Positions 1 to 8,146 of a DNA stretch of 25,485 bases are shown here, in pieces. The stretch is from JASJHI01 sp033791105 (GTDB lineage Bacteria > Actinomycetota > Acidimicrobiia > Acidimicrobiales > Ilumatobacteraceae). The stretch's first letter is position 1; the number at the start of each line of letters is the position of its first letter. The stretch covers positions 1-25,485 of the forward strand of contig JASJHI010000174.1 of assembly GCA_033791105.1 (NCBI GenBank), read 5' to 3'. Both the position numbers and the translations under genes were made by a program. The notes under the pieces were generated by a model, which saw only the letters and a list, made by a program, of their open reading frames with translations, was not told the origin of the DNA and did not search any database.

Positions 1-53
1 ACGGCGTCAAGGCCGCCGACGTGCACGCCGCCGAGGAGCATGCCGTTCGGTGA
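1..53 (+). CDS. C-terminal tail of an unidentified upstream gene (partial)
   Basis: The frame beginning at base 3 is open from the window edge and reads an alanine- and histidine-containing tail (GVKAADVHAAEEHAVR) before TGA at 51-53. Its stop overlaps the GTG start of the next gene in a GTGA junction, which is the usual sign of translational coupling, so the two probably belong to one operon. Only 16 residues are visible and the product cannot be named from them. Confidence 0.6.
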   Translation, partial: GVKAADVHAAEEHAVR

Positions 54-1105
54 AGCACGTTGCGCACCTCCCGGGCGTTCTGAGCGCTGTCGAGCTGCAG
101 ACCACCGGCGAGCACCTGGTCTCGCTGCAGCTCGACACCGGGATGATCCCATGGTTCCCGGGCGGCCATTGCGACCCCTGGAACCATGTCGAATCCGCCA
201 TGGCGCTCGACGTCGCCGGCTTCCACGTCGAGGCCGAACGGGCCTACGACTGGCTGGTCCACACGCAGCGCCCCGATGGGTCGTGGCACGCCTATTACCA
301 CTGCGACGGATCGATCGAAGACGCCAAACTCGACACCAACGTGTGCGCGTACGTGGCCACCGGCGTCTGGCACCACTGGCTCTGTACCGGCGATCTGGCT
401 TTCGTCGAGCGGATGTGGCCCACCGTCGAGCGGGCACTCGGTTTCGTCCTGTCGCTGCGCCGCGACGACGGACTGTCGGTCTGGGCGGTCGAGCCGGGCA
501 TGCGGCCATGGACCTATGCATTGCTCACCGGCACGGCGAGCACACAACACGCGCTTCGTCTCGGTGCGGCGACGGCGCGCCTGCTCGGGATGGAAGCGGT
601 CGCGGAGTCCTGGATCGAATCCTCCGACGTCAAGATCGCAGCGATCCGCCGCGAGGTCGAGCGGCCGGAGCGGGCCACGAGTGCGTTCGAGCCGAAGACC
701 CGATGGGCGATGGACTGGTACTACCCCGTGCTCACCGGCTCGCTCACCGGCGAGGGCGCCAAGGCCCGGCTCGCCGACCGCTGGGAGACGTTCGCGATCG
801 AAGGTCGCGGAATCCGCTGCGTCAGCGACGAACCCTGGGTGACCGCCTCCGAGACTGCCGAGTGCGCCATCGCGTTCGCGGCGATCGGTGATCTCTCGAC
901 GGCGGCCGATCTCCTGCGCTGGACGCGCACACACCGCCGGTCCGACGGCTCGTACTGGACCGGCATCGTGTACCCGGAGCGCGAACTGTTCCCGTTCGAG
1001 GAGCACACCTCCTACACGGCCGCCGCGGTTTTGCTCGCGGTCGACACGATCACCGACGCCTCACCGGCCTCGCGCATCTTCGTCCCCGCGCCGGCCGCCG
1101 ATTGA
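50..1105 (+). CDS. Prenyltransferase-like / six-hairpin glycosidase-fold protein
   Basis: A 351-residue soluble protein with no signal peptide. It is rich in Trp, His and acidic residues in repeated helical units. The WFPGGHCDPWNHVESAMAL stretch (about residues 35-53), the RPDGSWHAYY repeat (about 74-83) and a second SDGSYWTG repeat near residue 300 resemble the helix-turn repeats of alpha/alpha-toroid proteins (squalene cyclase/prenyltransferase and six-hairpin glycosidase folds). Actinobacterial homologues are commonly labelled 'prenyltransferase', often beside a methyltransferase, a glycosyltransferase and a pterin-related enzyme; that is from memory and those neighbours lie outside this window. 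The GTG start at 50 overlaps the preceding stop. The substrate is unknown. The reading frame is confident; the function is only a fold-level guess. Confidence 0.75.
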   Translation: MKHVAHLPGVLSAVELQTTGEHLVSLQLDTGMIPWFPGGHCDPWNHVESAMALDVAGFHVEAERAYDWLVHTQRPDGSWHAYYHCDGSIEDAKLDTNVCAYVATGVWHHWLCTGDLAFVERMWPTVERALGFVLSLRRDDGLSVWAVEPGMRPWTYALLTGTASTQHALRLGAATARLLGMEAVAESWIESSDVKIAAIRREVERPERATSAFEPKTRWAMDWYYPVLTGSLTGEGAKARLADRWETFAIEGRGIRCVSDEPWVTASETAECAIAFAAIGDLSTAADLLRWTRTHRRSDGSYWTGIVYPERELFPFEEHTSYTAAAVLLAVDTITDASPASRIFVPAPAAD

Positions 1106-1133
1106 ACCACAGCCGGCCGCGGCGACACTCCCC

Positions 1134-1139
1134 TATGCT
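1134..1139 (+). promoter_or_regulatory. Leaderless -10 element (TATGCT) of the plsC gene
   Basis: TATGCT matches TANNNT and ends 7 nt before the ATG at 1147, so transcription would begin at or next to the start codon. No -35 element stands out. Confidence 0.55.
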
Positions 1140-1146
1140 CGCCCCG

Positions 1147-1938
1147 ATGTCATCGGGCCCTGTGCGTACGATCCTCAGCATCTGGAGCTGGGCCGTCCTC
1201 GGCGTCTTTGTCGCCGTCTGGACACCGATGGTCGCAGTCGTTCGACTCGTCACGATGCCGTTCGACCGGGGTGCGTACACGGCGGGCTACCTGTTCCGCA
1301 GGATCGCCGTCGCCCACGAGAAGTTGACGCCACAATGGCGGTTCCACACCTCCGGCGACTTGCCCGACGACATCCACCACCGCCCGCGGCAGCCGTATGT
1401 CGTGGTCGCCAATCACGAGAGCTTCGTCGACATCCTCCTGATCTCGCACCTGCAGACCGAGATGAAGTGGATGTCCAAGATCGAGATCATGAAGATCCCT
1501 GGCTTGGGCTGGATGATGCGGCTCGCCCGAGACATCCCCCTCACCCGAGGTGATTCGACCTCGGGCGCCGCCGCACTGGCCGCGTCGACCGAACGGCTCG
1601 AGTCCGGTGTCTCGGTGATGATCTTCCCCGAGGGCACACGGTCGAAGACCGGTGAGATGCGCAAGTTCCGCGCCGGTGCCTTCAAGATCGCGATCGACGG
1701 GCAGTACCCGATCCTGCCACTCGCCGTGCACGGCACTCGTGATGCGCTGCGCAAGAACGACTGGCGGCTCGGCGACGCCGATGCCGAGGTCCGCGTGCTC
1801 GATCCGATCTCGACCGCCGGCATGACGATGGACGACCTGCCCGCGTTGCGCGATCAGGTGCGCAAGGCGATCGCGTCGGCGCGGGCGGATCTGCGGACCG
1901 AGTTCGGCGTCACGTCCGAGCCGCCCGGCGGCGACTGA
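1147..1938 (+). CDS. plsC: 1-acyl-sn-glycerol-3-phosphate acyltransferase (PlsC family)
   Basis: A 263-residue membrane-associated acyltransferase that would transfer an acyl group to lysophosphatidic acid in phospholipid synthesis. The N-terminus carries a hydrophobic segment (about residues 7-35). The catalytic HX4D motif is NHESFVD, with His90 and Asp95, and the phosphate-binding FPEGTRS motif is at 160-166; both are the defining blocks of the LPLAT/PlsC family. I chose the ATG at 1147 because a TATGCT hexamer lies exactly 7 nt upstream, the leaderless layout repeated elsewhere here. In-frame alternatives are TTG 1102 and ATG 1135. The preceding gene ends at 1105. An MFS gene follows 15 nt after the stop, so the two may be cotranscribed. 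Confidence 0.9.
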   Translation: MSSGPVRTILSIWSWAVLGVFVAVWTPMVAVVRLVTMPFDRGAYTAGYLFRRIAVAHEKLTPQWRFHTSGDLPDDIHHRPRQPYVVVANHESFVDILLISHLQTEMKWMSKIEIMKIPGLGWMMRLARDIPLTRGDSTSGAAALAASTERLESGVSVMIFPEGTRSKTGEMRKFRAGAFKIAIDGQYPILPLAVHGTRDALRKNDWRLGDADAEVRVLDPISTAGMTMDDLPALRDQVRKAIASARADLRTEFGVTSEPPGGD

Positions 1939-1953
1939 CCCGGCACACCAACC

Positions 1954-3105
1954 GTGCAAGCTCCGCTGCGGCTCCTTCTCGCTCTGCGACCGACCGTCGC
2001 GCCGGCGCTGCTGGTCGCGGTCGCGGCGAGCACCGTCGTCTTCGCGTCGACTCCGTTCATCCTGCCGGCCGTGGCCGACGAGTACGGAGTTTCGACGGGA
2101 AGGGCCGGGCTCATCTCGGCGACCCAGCTCGGTGGATTCGTTGCGGCGTCCTGGATCGGTGGTCGCTTCCTCAAGCCGGTGAGGTCCGTGTTCATCGCAG
2201 GAACGTTGCTCGGTGTGCTGGCGAACCTGGCCTCCGCGATCGCACCCACGTTCGAGGTGCTCGCAGCGATCCGTCTGCTGAGCGGAATCTCTCTCGGGCT
2301 CGCCGCTTGGTTCGCCTGGCAAGACGCGTTCGGGGACGACGGCAAGGTCGGAGATGTTGCGGTCGTCGGGCCGCTGGTCGGGATGGTGGTCGCTCCAACC
2401 GTCGCTGCGCTGATCGAAACGATCGGCGTGAACGGGGTGTTCGCCGTTCTCGGCGTCGTTTCCGCTGCACCGCTGGTCTTCGTTTCCGGTGTCGGGTCGC
2501 ACGACGAGTTGCGCCCGCACCGCACTCGCCATGCCGCGACGATGGCCGCCCGCGCGATCCTGCTCGCGCTCGCGATCGTCACTGTCGGCGGCTCATCGGT
2601 GTTCGTGTACGGGGTGGCGATCGGCACCGAGGCAAACGGCATGACAGCGCTCACGGTGTCGCTGATCTACAGCGCCAACGCCATCGCTGCCATCCCGGCG
2701 GCCAAGTGGTACGGACCGCGCGGGCCCGCCGGAATCTGGTTCGTGTGCACCGCGGTCTGTGCCTTCTCGATCGCGGGCGTACGCAATCCGATCGTCTTCT
2801 CGGTCGCGCTCGTCGCGTGGGGTTTCGTCTTCTTCATGGGAGTTCCTGCGGCCTTCGGCCTCCTCGCGGCGCGCTCGAACTTTCCGGAGGAACGTGCCGG
2901 CGACGCGCAAGCGGTCATGGCTCTGGGTCGGGTCTTCGGTCCGCTCCTCGGCGGGGTCTTCATCGGCGCCGGGGCCTACATCGGACTCGCGTTCACTTCG
3001 GCCGCCATCCTCATGGTCGCCGCGGGCACCCTCCTGTTCGTCGACCGTCGGCGATTCCTCGTCTCGGGCGCCAACGGACGCGGCGTCGTCAGACGAGGCG
3101 GGTGA
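1954..3105 (+). CDS. Major facilitator superfamily transporter
   Basis: A 383-residue, highly hydrophobic protein with about 11-12 membrane segments spread over its whole length, which fits an MFS permease. Visible MFS-like features include the loop after the second helix (SWIGGRFLKPVRSVFIAG, about residues 67-84), glycine-rich helices, and a central basic loop (DELRPHRTRHA) separating two six-helix halves. It starts at GTG 1954 with no clear ribosome-binding site, 15 nt after plsC, consistent with cotranscription. Its last 17 bases overlap, tail to tail, the methyltransferase gene on the other strand. Substrate and direction of transport cannot be told from the sequence. Confidence 0.85.
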   Translation: MQAPLRLLLALRPTVAPALLVAVAASTVVFASTPFILPAVADEYGVSTGRAGLISATQLGGFVAASWIGGRFLKPVRSVFIAGTLLGVLANLASAIAPTFEVLAAIRLLSGISLGLAAWFAWQDAFGDDGKVGDVAVVGPLVGMVVAPTVAALIETIGVNGVFAVLGVVSAAPLVFVSGVGSHDELRPHRTRHAATMAARAILLALAIVTVGGSSVFVYGVAIGTEANGMTALTVSLIYSANAIAAIPAAKWYGPRGPAGIWFVCTAVCAFSIAGVRNPIVFSVALVAWGFVFFMGVPAAFGLLAARSNFPEERAGDAQAVMALGRVFGPLLGGVFIGAGAYIGLAFTSAAILMVAAGTLLFVDRRRFLVSGANGRGVVRRGG

Positions 3106-3721
3106 GAACTCGCAGCGAGCCGACGTCGGACCTGATCGCAAACCGCCCTGAGTCGATCGCCGGACGGAAGATCTGCTCGTACGGGGGTCGACCACCATCG
3201 GCCGGGTCGGGGAACACATCGTGGATCGCGAGCGTGCCCCCGAGTGCGACATGAGGCGTCCAGCCCTCGTAGTCGAGCCGGGCGGGTTCCTCGCCGTGCC
3301 CACCGTCGATGAACAGGAACGACAGTGGCGTCGACCACACGGCGGCGACCGCCGGCGACCGCCCGACGAGCGCGACGACCGACCCCTCGAGATCAGCCGC
3401 ATGGACGGCCGATCGAAAGTGCGGAAGTGTGTCGATGAGGCCGACCTGCTCGTCGACCACATCGAGGTCGTGGTGGTCCCACCCCGCCTGATTCTCCTCC
3501 GATCCACGGTGGTGATCGAGCGCGAACAAGAGCACTCCATTCGACTCCGCCACGTCGCCGAGCCAGATCGTCGATCGCCCGCAGTACGAACCAACTTCGA
3601 GCAGCGGCGCGCCCGGCACCGCTCTCGCCGCATCGAGTGCCGCGGCGTGGAGGGCATCGCCCTCGTCGGCGGGCATGAACCCGCGGGTGGCGAGCGCCAG
3701 GTCCCGGCGCTCTGGTGTCAC
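3089..3721 (-). CDS. Class I SAM-dependent methyltransferase (Methyltransf_24-like)
   Basis: A 210-residue cytoplasmic protein. The SAM-binding first strand and glycine loop are LLEVGSYCGRST (residues 40-51), an acidic FALDHH follows the second strand, and FIDGGHGEEPARLDYEGW plus GGTLAIHDVFPDP in the C-terminal half match O-methyltransferase-like proteins of the Methyltransf_24 group. The GTG start at 3721 overlaps the TGA of the upstream nitroreductase in a GTGA junction, so translation is probably coupled. Its 3' end overlaps the convergent MFS gene by 17 bp. The methyl acceptor is unknown; such proteins act on sugars, phenolics or small metabolites. Confidence 0.85.
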   Translation of the reverse strand: MTPERRDLALATRGFMPADEGDALHAAALDAARAVPGAPLLEVGSYCGRSTIWLGDVAESNGVLLFALDHHRGSEENQAGWDHHDLDVVDEQVGLIDTLPHFRSAVHAADLEGSVVALVGRSPAVAAVWSTPLSFLFIDGGHGEEPARLDYEGWTPHVALGGTLAIHDVFPDPADGGRPPYEQIFRPAIDSGRFAIRSDVGSLRVLTRLV

Positions 3722-4380
3722 CAGGAGTCCCAGTGAATGATCGTGTCGGGCGCCGGACGACCGGCCGGCTTGAAGTCGGTGCCGATCGTGTGGGCCACCG
3801 GTGTGTGGCAGACCTGCTGGACCTCGTCGTACGGGATGCCGACGATGTCGGCGACTCGTTGCTCCTGCATCAACCCGACGGTCGTCCACGCTGTGCCGAG
3901 CCCCCGGGCACGAGCGGCGAGCATGAAGCTCCAAGTGGCCGGCAAGATGTTGCCGAGCACCGACGGAGCCATCATCTCTGCGGCATCGCCGGCGACACGG
4001 CCCGCGGCGCTACACGCGATGACGATGACGGGCGCGCGCCCGAAGTTGTCGGCGAGGTAGTTGGCGGAATCGGTCACACGATCCTGCTGGGCCTGTTCGT
4101 CAGCGGTGTCCTTGCGGAGCGAGCCGGCGTAGATGCCGTCCATGTTGCGGTAGATGTCGAAGCAATCGGAGTAGACCTGACCGATCGCCTCGCGCTTGGC
4201 CTGATCGCGCACGACGACGAACTGCATCGTCATGTTGTTGGAGCCCGACGGCGACTGCATCGCCAGCGCGACACACTCGCGGATCAGTGAATCGTCGACC
4301 GGGCGGTCGAAGTCGAGTCGCTTCCGCACCGCGCGGGTGGTGGAGAGCAGTTGGTCGGGATCGAGGTCCAGCAGTGCCAT
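3718..4380 (-). CDS. Nitroreductase-family FMN oxidoreductase
   Basis: A 220-residue NAD(P)H:FMN oxidoreductase of the nitroreductase fold. TRAVRKRLDFDRPV (about residues 15-28) contains the basic FMN-phosphate motif near the N-terminus, SPSGSNNMTMQFVVV (about 43-57) is the second FMN-binding block, and RARGLGTAWTTVGLMQEQ (about 160-177) is the conserved region after the dimer interface. The ATG at 4380 is set by a TATCGT hexamer 7 nt upstream. The gene is the first of a two-gene unit with the methyltransferase and is divergent from tesB. The physiological substrate of this family usually cannot be predicted. Confidence 0.9.
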   Translation of the reverse strand: MALLDLDPDQLLSTTRAVRKRLDFDRPVDDSLIRECVALAMQSPSGSNNMTMQFVVVRDQAKREAIGQVYSDCFDIYRNMDGIYAGSLRKDTADEQAQQDRVTDSANYLADNFGRAPVIVIACSAAGRVAGDAAEMMAPSVLGNILPATWSFMLAARARGLGTAWTTVGLMQEQRVADIVGIPYDEVQQVCHTPVAHTIGTDFKPAGRPAPDTIIHWDSW

Positions 4381-4387
4381 CCACCCG

Positions 4388-4393
4388 ACGATA
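4388..4393 (-). promoter_or_regulatory. Leaderless -10 element (TATCGT) of the nitroreductase gene
   Basis: On the minus strand TATCGT ends 7 nt before the ATG at 4380. The 106-bp divergent gap to tesB must hold both promoters. Confidence 0.55.
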
Positions 4394-4486
4394 CGCGAGC
4401 GCCATCGCGCGGCACGACGCCGAACCAGGTTCATCGGTGCCGGCCGGTGGGCGAAGCGGTCGCCGCCGTGGCAACATTGCCGCCAC

Positions 4487-5347
4487 ATGGACCAACGTGC
4501 GCTCGACGATCTGATCGATCTCCTCGACCTCGAGCCGATCGAGGTGAACATCTTCCGTGGCCGCTCACCCGACGAGAATCGCCAGCGTGTGTTCGGCGGC
4601 CAGGTCGCGGGGCAGGCGCTGGTGGCCGCGGCGCGGACGGTCGATGAGCCCGATCGTCCCGTGCACTCGCTCCACGCCTACTTCCTCCGCCCGGGAGACC
4701 CGTTGGTGCCGATCCTCTACGAGGTCGACAGAATCCGTGACGGTCGCAGCTTCACCACGCGCCGCGTCGTCGCGATCCAACACGGCCGAGCGATCTTCAA
4801 TCTCCAGGCCAGTTTCCACCGGATCGAGACCGGACTCTCGCACCAGCTCGAGATGCCGGCCGGACTCAGCAACCCCGACGAACTTCCGACCTTCAAGGAG
4901 CGGATGGCGCCGTACGCCGAGGAGATCGGCGACTGGTATCACCAGCCGCGCCCGATCGATCTGCGCTACGACGATGGCGGCGGCCCAGCATTCCGCACCG
5001 GTCGCACGGCGACGGGCCAGAGAGTCTGGCTCCGCGCCGACGGCAGCCTCCCCGACGACCCGGTGCTCCACGCGTGCATCGTCACCTACGCGAGCGACAT
5101 GACGCTGCTCGACACATCGATCCTGCCCTTCGGGCTCGGGTTCGGTGACGACAGCCTCCAGATGGCGAGCCTCGACCACGTCATGTGGTTCCACCGCCCG
5201 TTCCGCGCCGACGGCTGGCTGCTCTACGACCAGACGGCACGATCGACCGAAGCCGCTCGCGGACTGTCGAGCGGCTCGATCTTCACCCGGGACGGCGAAC
5301 TTGCGGTGAGCGTTGCGCAAGAGGGCCTCGTGCGGCACGACCGATGA
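4487..5347 (+). CDS. tesB: Acyl-CoA thioesterase II
   Basis: A 286-residue double-hotdog thioesterase that hydrolyses acyl-CoA to free fatty acid and CoA. It has the same length as E. coli TesB, and motifs align without shift: VFGGQVAGQAL, HSLHAYFLRPGD, WFHRPFRADGWLLY and AQEGLVRH. The E. coli catalytic residues Asp204, Thr228 and Gln278 (from memory) correspond to Asp204 in YASDMTLL, Ser228 in MASLDH and Gln278 in VAQEG; the Thr-to-Ser change keeps the hydroxyl. The ATG at 4487 gives the family N-terminus. A small inverted repeat GGCAA-CA-TTGCC at 4470-4481 sits just upstream. Its stop overlaps the next start (ATGA), so the two genes are coupled. Confidence 0.95.
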   Translation: MDQRALDDLIDLLDLEPIEVNIFRGRSPDENRQRVFGGQVAGQALVAAARTVDEPDRPVHSLHAYFLRPGDPLVPILYEVDRIRDGRSFTTRRVVAIQHGRAIFNLQASFHRIETGLSHQLEMPAGLSNPDELPTFKERMAPYAEEIGDWYHQPRPIDLRYDDGGGPAFRTGRTATGQRVWLRADGSLPDDPVLHACIVTYASDMTLLDTSILPFGLGFGDDSLQMASLDHVMWFHRPFRADGWLLYDQTARSTEAARGLSSGSIFTRDGELAVSVAQEGLVRHDR

Positions 5348-6738
5348 TGCCGATCGATCCGATCGCCCGAGGATCCCTCAACGCGCGCCGCATGGCGCTG
5401 TCCATCACGGCGCTGATCCTCGGATTCGCCGCCTGCGCGTCCAGCGACGATGGCGCAGCGGACGACTCGGTTCCTGCCGTGACGGCACCGTCGACGCTCG
5501 TGCCGCCGCACACGGAGGTACCTGACGATGCACCCGCCGGAGACGGTGGTGTCACCACGATCGAGGGCGAGGAGGGAACCGCAACGACCCAGCCGGCGGT
5601 CTCCGACCAGGCCGACCTTCCCGTCGCGCCGCCACCGAGTTCGATCGGTTCGGCGCCGCCGAGCACCACTCCCGGCCCACTCCCCGAACCGTCCGTCGCG
5701 CTCGTCGCGGTCGGTGACTTCGACCAGCCGGTCGAGATCGGTTCCCGCCCACAGGACGACCGCCTGTTCGTCGTCGAGCAGCCCGGACGCATCGTCGCCG
5801 TCGACGACCTCGACACCGAGGTCGTCCTCGACATCAGCGGATCGACGTCTCAGGGAAGCGAACAGGGGTTGCTCGGCGTCGCGTTCCACCCCGAACGGGA
5901 GTTGGCCTACATCAACTACACCGACCGCAACGGCGACACGATCATCGCCGAGTACGTGATCGATCCGGTCACCGCGGTCTTCGATCCGGAGTCGGTACGG
6001 ATCGTGCTCACGATCCCCCAGCCGTTCAGCAATCACAACGGTGGTGAGCTGGCGTTCGGGCCCGATCGGCTGCTCTACATCGGCGTGGGCGACGGTGGGA
6101 GTGGCGGCGATCCCGAGCGCAACGGCCTCGATCTCTCGACGCCGCTCGGCAAGATCCTCCGCATCGACCCGCTGTCTGCGCTCGACGGCGGGTTCGGTGT
6201 TCCCGACGACAACCCGTTCGTCGATGTCGGGGGTGCCGACCCGACGATCTGGTCATACGGACTGCGCAATCCGTGGCGGTTCTCGTTCGATCCACTCACC
6301 GGCGATCTGTGGATCGCTGATGTCGGTCAGAACGCGCGTGAGGAGATCGACCACGCCGCCGCCACGAACGGACGCAACGCCGGGCGCGGCCTCGGCTTCG
6401 GGTGGAGCGCGTTCGAGGGCGATTCTCCGTTCAACGGCGACCAGCCGGTGGCGAACCACACGGCGCCGGTCGTCGTGTACGGCCACGACGGGGGCAACTG
6501 CTCCGTCAGCGGCGGCGCGGTCTACCGGGGCGAACTCGTGCCGGCCCTCCAGGGCTGGTACGTGTTCGGCGACTTCTGCTCGGGCACGATCTGGGGATAC
6601 GACCCCACATCCGCAGGCGCACCCCGCGTGCTCGTGCTGGCCGAACAATCTGCGCTCGCGGCCATCGCCGCCGGAGCGGACGGTGAGTTGTACAGCGTGT
6701 CGAACAACGGCAGAGTCGCCCGATTCGTTCCGGCCTGA
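5344..6738 (+). CDS. PQQ-dependent sugar dehydrogenase-like lipoprotein (GSDH family)
   Basis: A 464-residue exported protein. Residues about 12-31 form a signal sequence (MALSITALILGFAACASS, preceded by arginines) ending in a plausible lipobox FAAC with Cys31, so it is probably lipid-anchored outside the cell. A Thr/Pro/Ser/Ala-rich linker runs to about residue 118. The rest is a six-bladed propeller of the glucose/sorbosone dehydrogenase family: FVVEQPGRIV, SNHNGGELAFGPD with His231, YIGVGDGG, and YGLRNPWRFSFD with Arg308, the positions that bind PQQ or activate substrate in soluble glucose dehydrogenase. Start 5344 overlaps the tesB stop; ATG 5392 is an alternative start with a shorter signal. 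The actual substrate is unknown, and many homologues are named only by fold. Confidence 0.88.
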   Translation: MMPIDPIARGSLNARRMALSITALILGFAACASSDDGAADDSVPAVTAPSTLVPPHTEVPDDAPAGDGGVTTIEGEEGTATTQPAVSDQADLPVAPPPSSIGSAPPSTTPGPLPEPSVALVAVGDFDQPVEIGSRPQDDRLFVVEQPGRIVAVDDLDTEVVLDISGSTSQGSEQGLLGVAFHPERELAYINYTDRNGDTIIAEYVIDPVTAVFDPESVRIVLTIPQPFSNHNGGELAFGPDRLLYIGVGDGGSGGDPERNGLDLSTPLGKILRIDPLSALDGGFGVPDDNPFVDVGGADPTIWSYGLRNPWRFSFDPLTGDLWIADVGQNAREEIDHAAATNGRNAGRGLGFGWSAFEGDSPFNGDQPVANHTAPVVVYGHDGGNCSVSGGAVYRGELVPALQGWYVFGDFCSGTIWGYDPTSAGAPRVLVLAEQSALAAIAAGADGELYSVSNNGRVARFVPA

Positions 6739-6748
6739 CAGCGGCCGG
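6730..6748. terminator. Short GC hairpin between convergent genes
   Basis: CCGGCC and GGCCGG form a 6-bp stem around a 7-nt loop. It spans the stop of the sugar dehydrogenase gene, 2 nt from the mreB stop on the other strand. There is no U-tract, so a terminator role is plausible rather than shown. Confidence 0.3.
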
Positions 6749-6750
6749 CG

Positions 6751-7755
6751 TCAGCGGCGCGCACCCATGAACATGCCCCTGAGCGCCTCGTAGTGCTCGA
6801 TGACATGGCCGGCGCCGAGCACGACCGCCTCGAGCGGAACGTTCGACATCCGGACCGGGACTTCCGTCTCGCGCTCGATGCGCTCGGCGAGGCCGCGCAG
6901 CAGACCACCACCACCGACCAGATACATCCCACGGACGAGGAAGTCCTGCGAGAGCTCGGGGGGCGCCTTCGACAGACAGCGGATGACCGAGGAGACGATT
7001 GACGACACGACGTCCTCGATGGCGAATCGAACCTCCTCTGGCGTGAGCAGCACGGTCTTGGGGAGACCGGTCATCAGGTCGCGCCCGCGCACCTCCGCCT
7101 GGTTCTCGTCGTGCGTCGGATCGGCCGAGCCAATCGCGACCTTGATCTCCTCGGCCGTGCGCTCACCGATCGCGATGCCGTGCTCGCGGCGCACGTAGTT
7201 CTGGATGGCCGCGTCGATGTCGAACGAGCCGACACGGACGGCCTCGAGCGCAACGATGCCGCCGAGGCTGATCACGGCGGTCTCGCTCGTGCCACCTCCG
7301 ATGTCGATGACCATGTTGCCCACCGGTTCGTCGATCGGCAGGTCGGCTCCGATCGCAGCGGCCATCGGCTGCTCGATCAGGTTCGCGTCCGCCGCGCCTG
7401 CCCGGCGTGCGGCGTCCGTGACGGCGCGGCGCTCGACCTCGGTGATGGCCGACGGCACACAGATGACCACCTTGGGGCGGGTGAACCGGCTGACCCCGAC
7501 CCGTTGGAGCAACAGGCGGATCATTCGTTCGGTGATCTCGAAATCGGTGATCGCCCCGCCTCGCAGCGGACGTACCGCCACGATGTAGCCCGGCGTGCGA
7601 CCGATCATCTGCCACGCTTCACGGCCGGTGGCGAGTACCTCGCCCGTCTGCCGGTTGAGAGCGATCACCGACGGCTCGTTCAACACGATGCCGCGGCCCT
7701 TCATGTAAACGAGCGTGTTCGCCGTACCCAGGTCGATCGCAAGGTCACGCGCCAT
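6751..7755 (-). CDS. mreB: Rod shape-determining protein MreB
   Basis: A 334-residue bacterial actin that polymerises under the membrane to direct lateral wall synthesis. The phosphate-1 loop is AIDLGTANTLVY (residues 6-17), the connect motif includes EQPMAAAIGA (128-137), and the phosphate-2 loop is DIGGGTSETAV (151-161); GGGGLLRGL near the C-terminus is the adenosine motif. Length is normal for MreB. ATG 7755 is chosen over ATG 7764 because GGAGG (7765-7769) is 9 nt upstream of it but abuts the other. It overlaps the upstream membrane-protein gene by 11 bp. No mreC or mreD is beside it, so it is detached from the usual mre cluster; it could be an Mbl-type paralogue. Confidence 0.95.
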   Translation of the reverse strand: MARDLAIDLGTANTLVYMKGRGIVLNEPSVIALNRQTGEVLATGREAWQMIGRTPGYIVAVRPLRGGAITDFEITERMIRLLLQRVGVSRFTRPKVVICVPSAITEVERRAVTDAARRAGAADANLIEQPMAAAIGADLPIDEPVGNMVIDIGGGTSETAVISLGGIVALEAVRVGSFDIDAAIQNYVRREHGIAIGERTAEEIKVAIGSADPTHDENQAEVRGRDLMTGLPKTVLLTPEEVRFAIEDVVSSIVSSVIRCLSKAPPELSQDFLVRGMYLVGGGGLLRGLAERIERETEVPVRMSNVPLEAVVLGAGHVIEHYEALRGMFMGARR

Positions 7756-8146
7756 TCGGGTCATCCTCCGGTGTGTCGGACTCGACCGGATCGTGATGCG
7801 GATCCACGTGGTCCGGCGGGGTGTTCGAACCACGGCTGAACCCAGGATCGATGTTGGCCGGTCCGGCGGTCCCGGCGGACGGGTCGGCCGACTCGGTCGT
7901 CTCGAGGTGGTCGCCCCGGTTCGGCGTCACTCCGCTCGCGCGATCGGGCCCGCCATCGGTGCGCTCGGTCCCGCTCGTGCCGTCAGGCCCCTTCCCGCGG
8001 TCGATCGTCGGGCGCCGCGCGTCGCTCGAGAGCGCGTCGATCTCTCGACGGAAGCCCTCGACGCCATCGCTCGACTTCCGCGATCGGACGAGCGCGAAGA
8101 TTCCCAGTACGACGATGAAGACGACGACGACAACGACGAGCTGCAC
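7745..8146 (-). CDS. Small single-pass membrane protein, unknown function
   Basis: A 133-residue protein that I do not recognise. Residues 2-20 are a strongly hydrophobic segment (QLVVVVVVFIVVLGIFALV) with no charged residue before it, followed by the basic RSRKSS, so the long tail should be cytoplasmic. Next comes FRREIDALSSDARR (about residues 32-45), helical and possibly conserved. The last 85 residues are Asp/Pro/Gly/Thr-rich and look disordered. It starts at GTG 8146 directly after the moaE TGA (TGAGTG, zero spacing) and overlaps mreB by 11 bp, so it is translated in between the two and may belong with the cell-shape machinery. That role is inferred from position only. Confidence 0.7.
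   Translation of the reverse strand: MQLVVVVVVFIVVLGIFALVRSRKSSDGVEGFRREIDALSSDARRPTIDRGKGPDGTSGTERTDGGPDRASGVTPNRGDHLETTESADPSAGTAGPANIDPGFSRGSNTPPDHVDPHHDPVESDTPEDDPNGA
7765..7769 (-). promoter_or_regulatory. Shine-Dalgarno (GGAGG) of mreB, inside the upstream gene
   Basis: GGAGG on the minus strand, 9 nt before the ATG at 7755, lies within the last codons of the upstream membrane-protein gene. It decides the mreB start. Confidence 0.75.

Noticed and set aside
1150..2532. Long minus-strand open frame (460 codons) opposite plsC and the MFS gene
   Set aside because: Low-complexity Arg/Asp/Gly-rich translation with no motif; it is the shadow of GC-rich codons in two clear genes.
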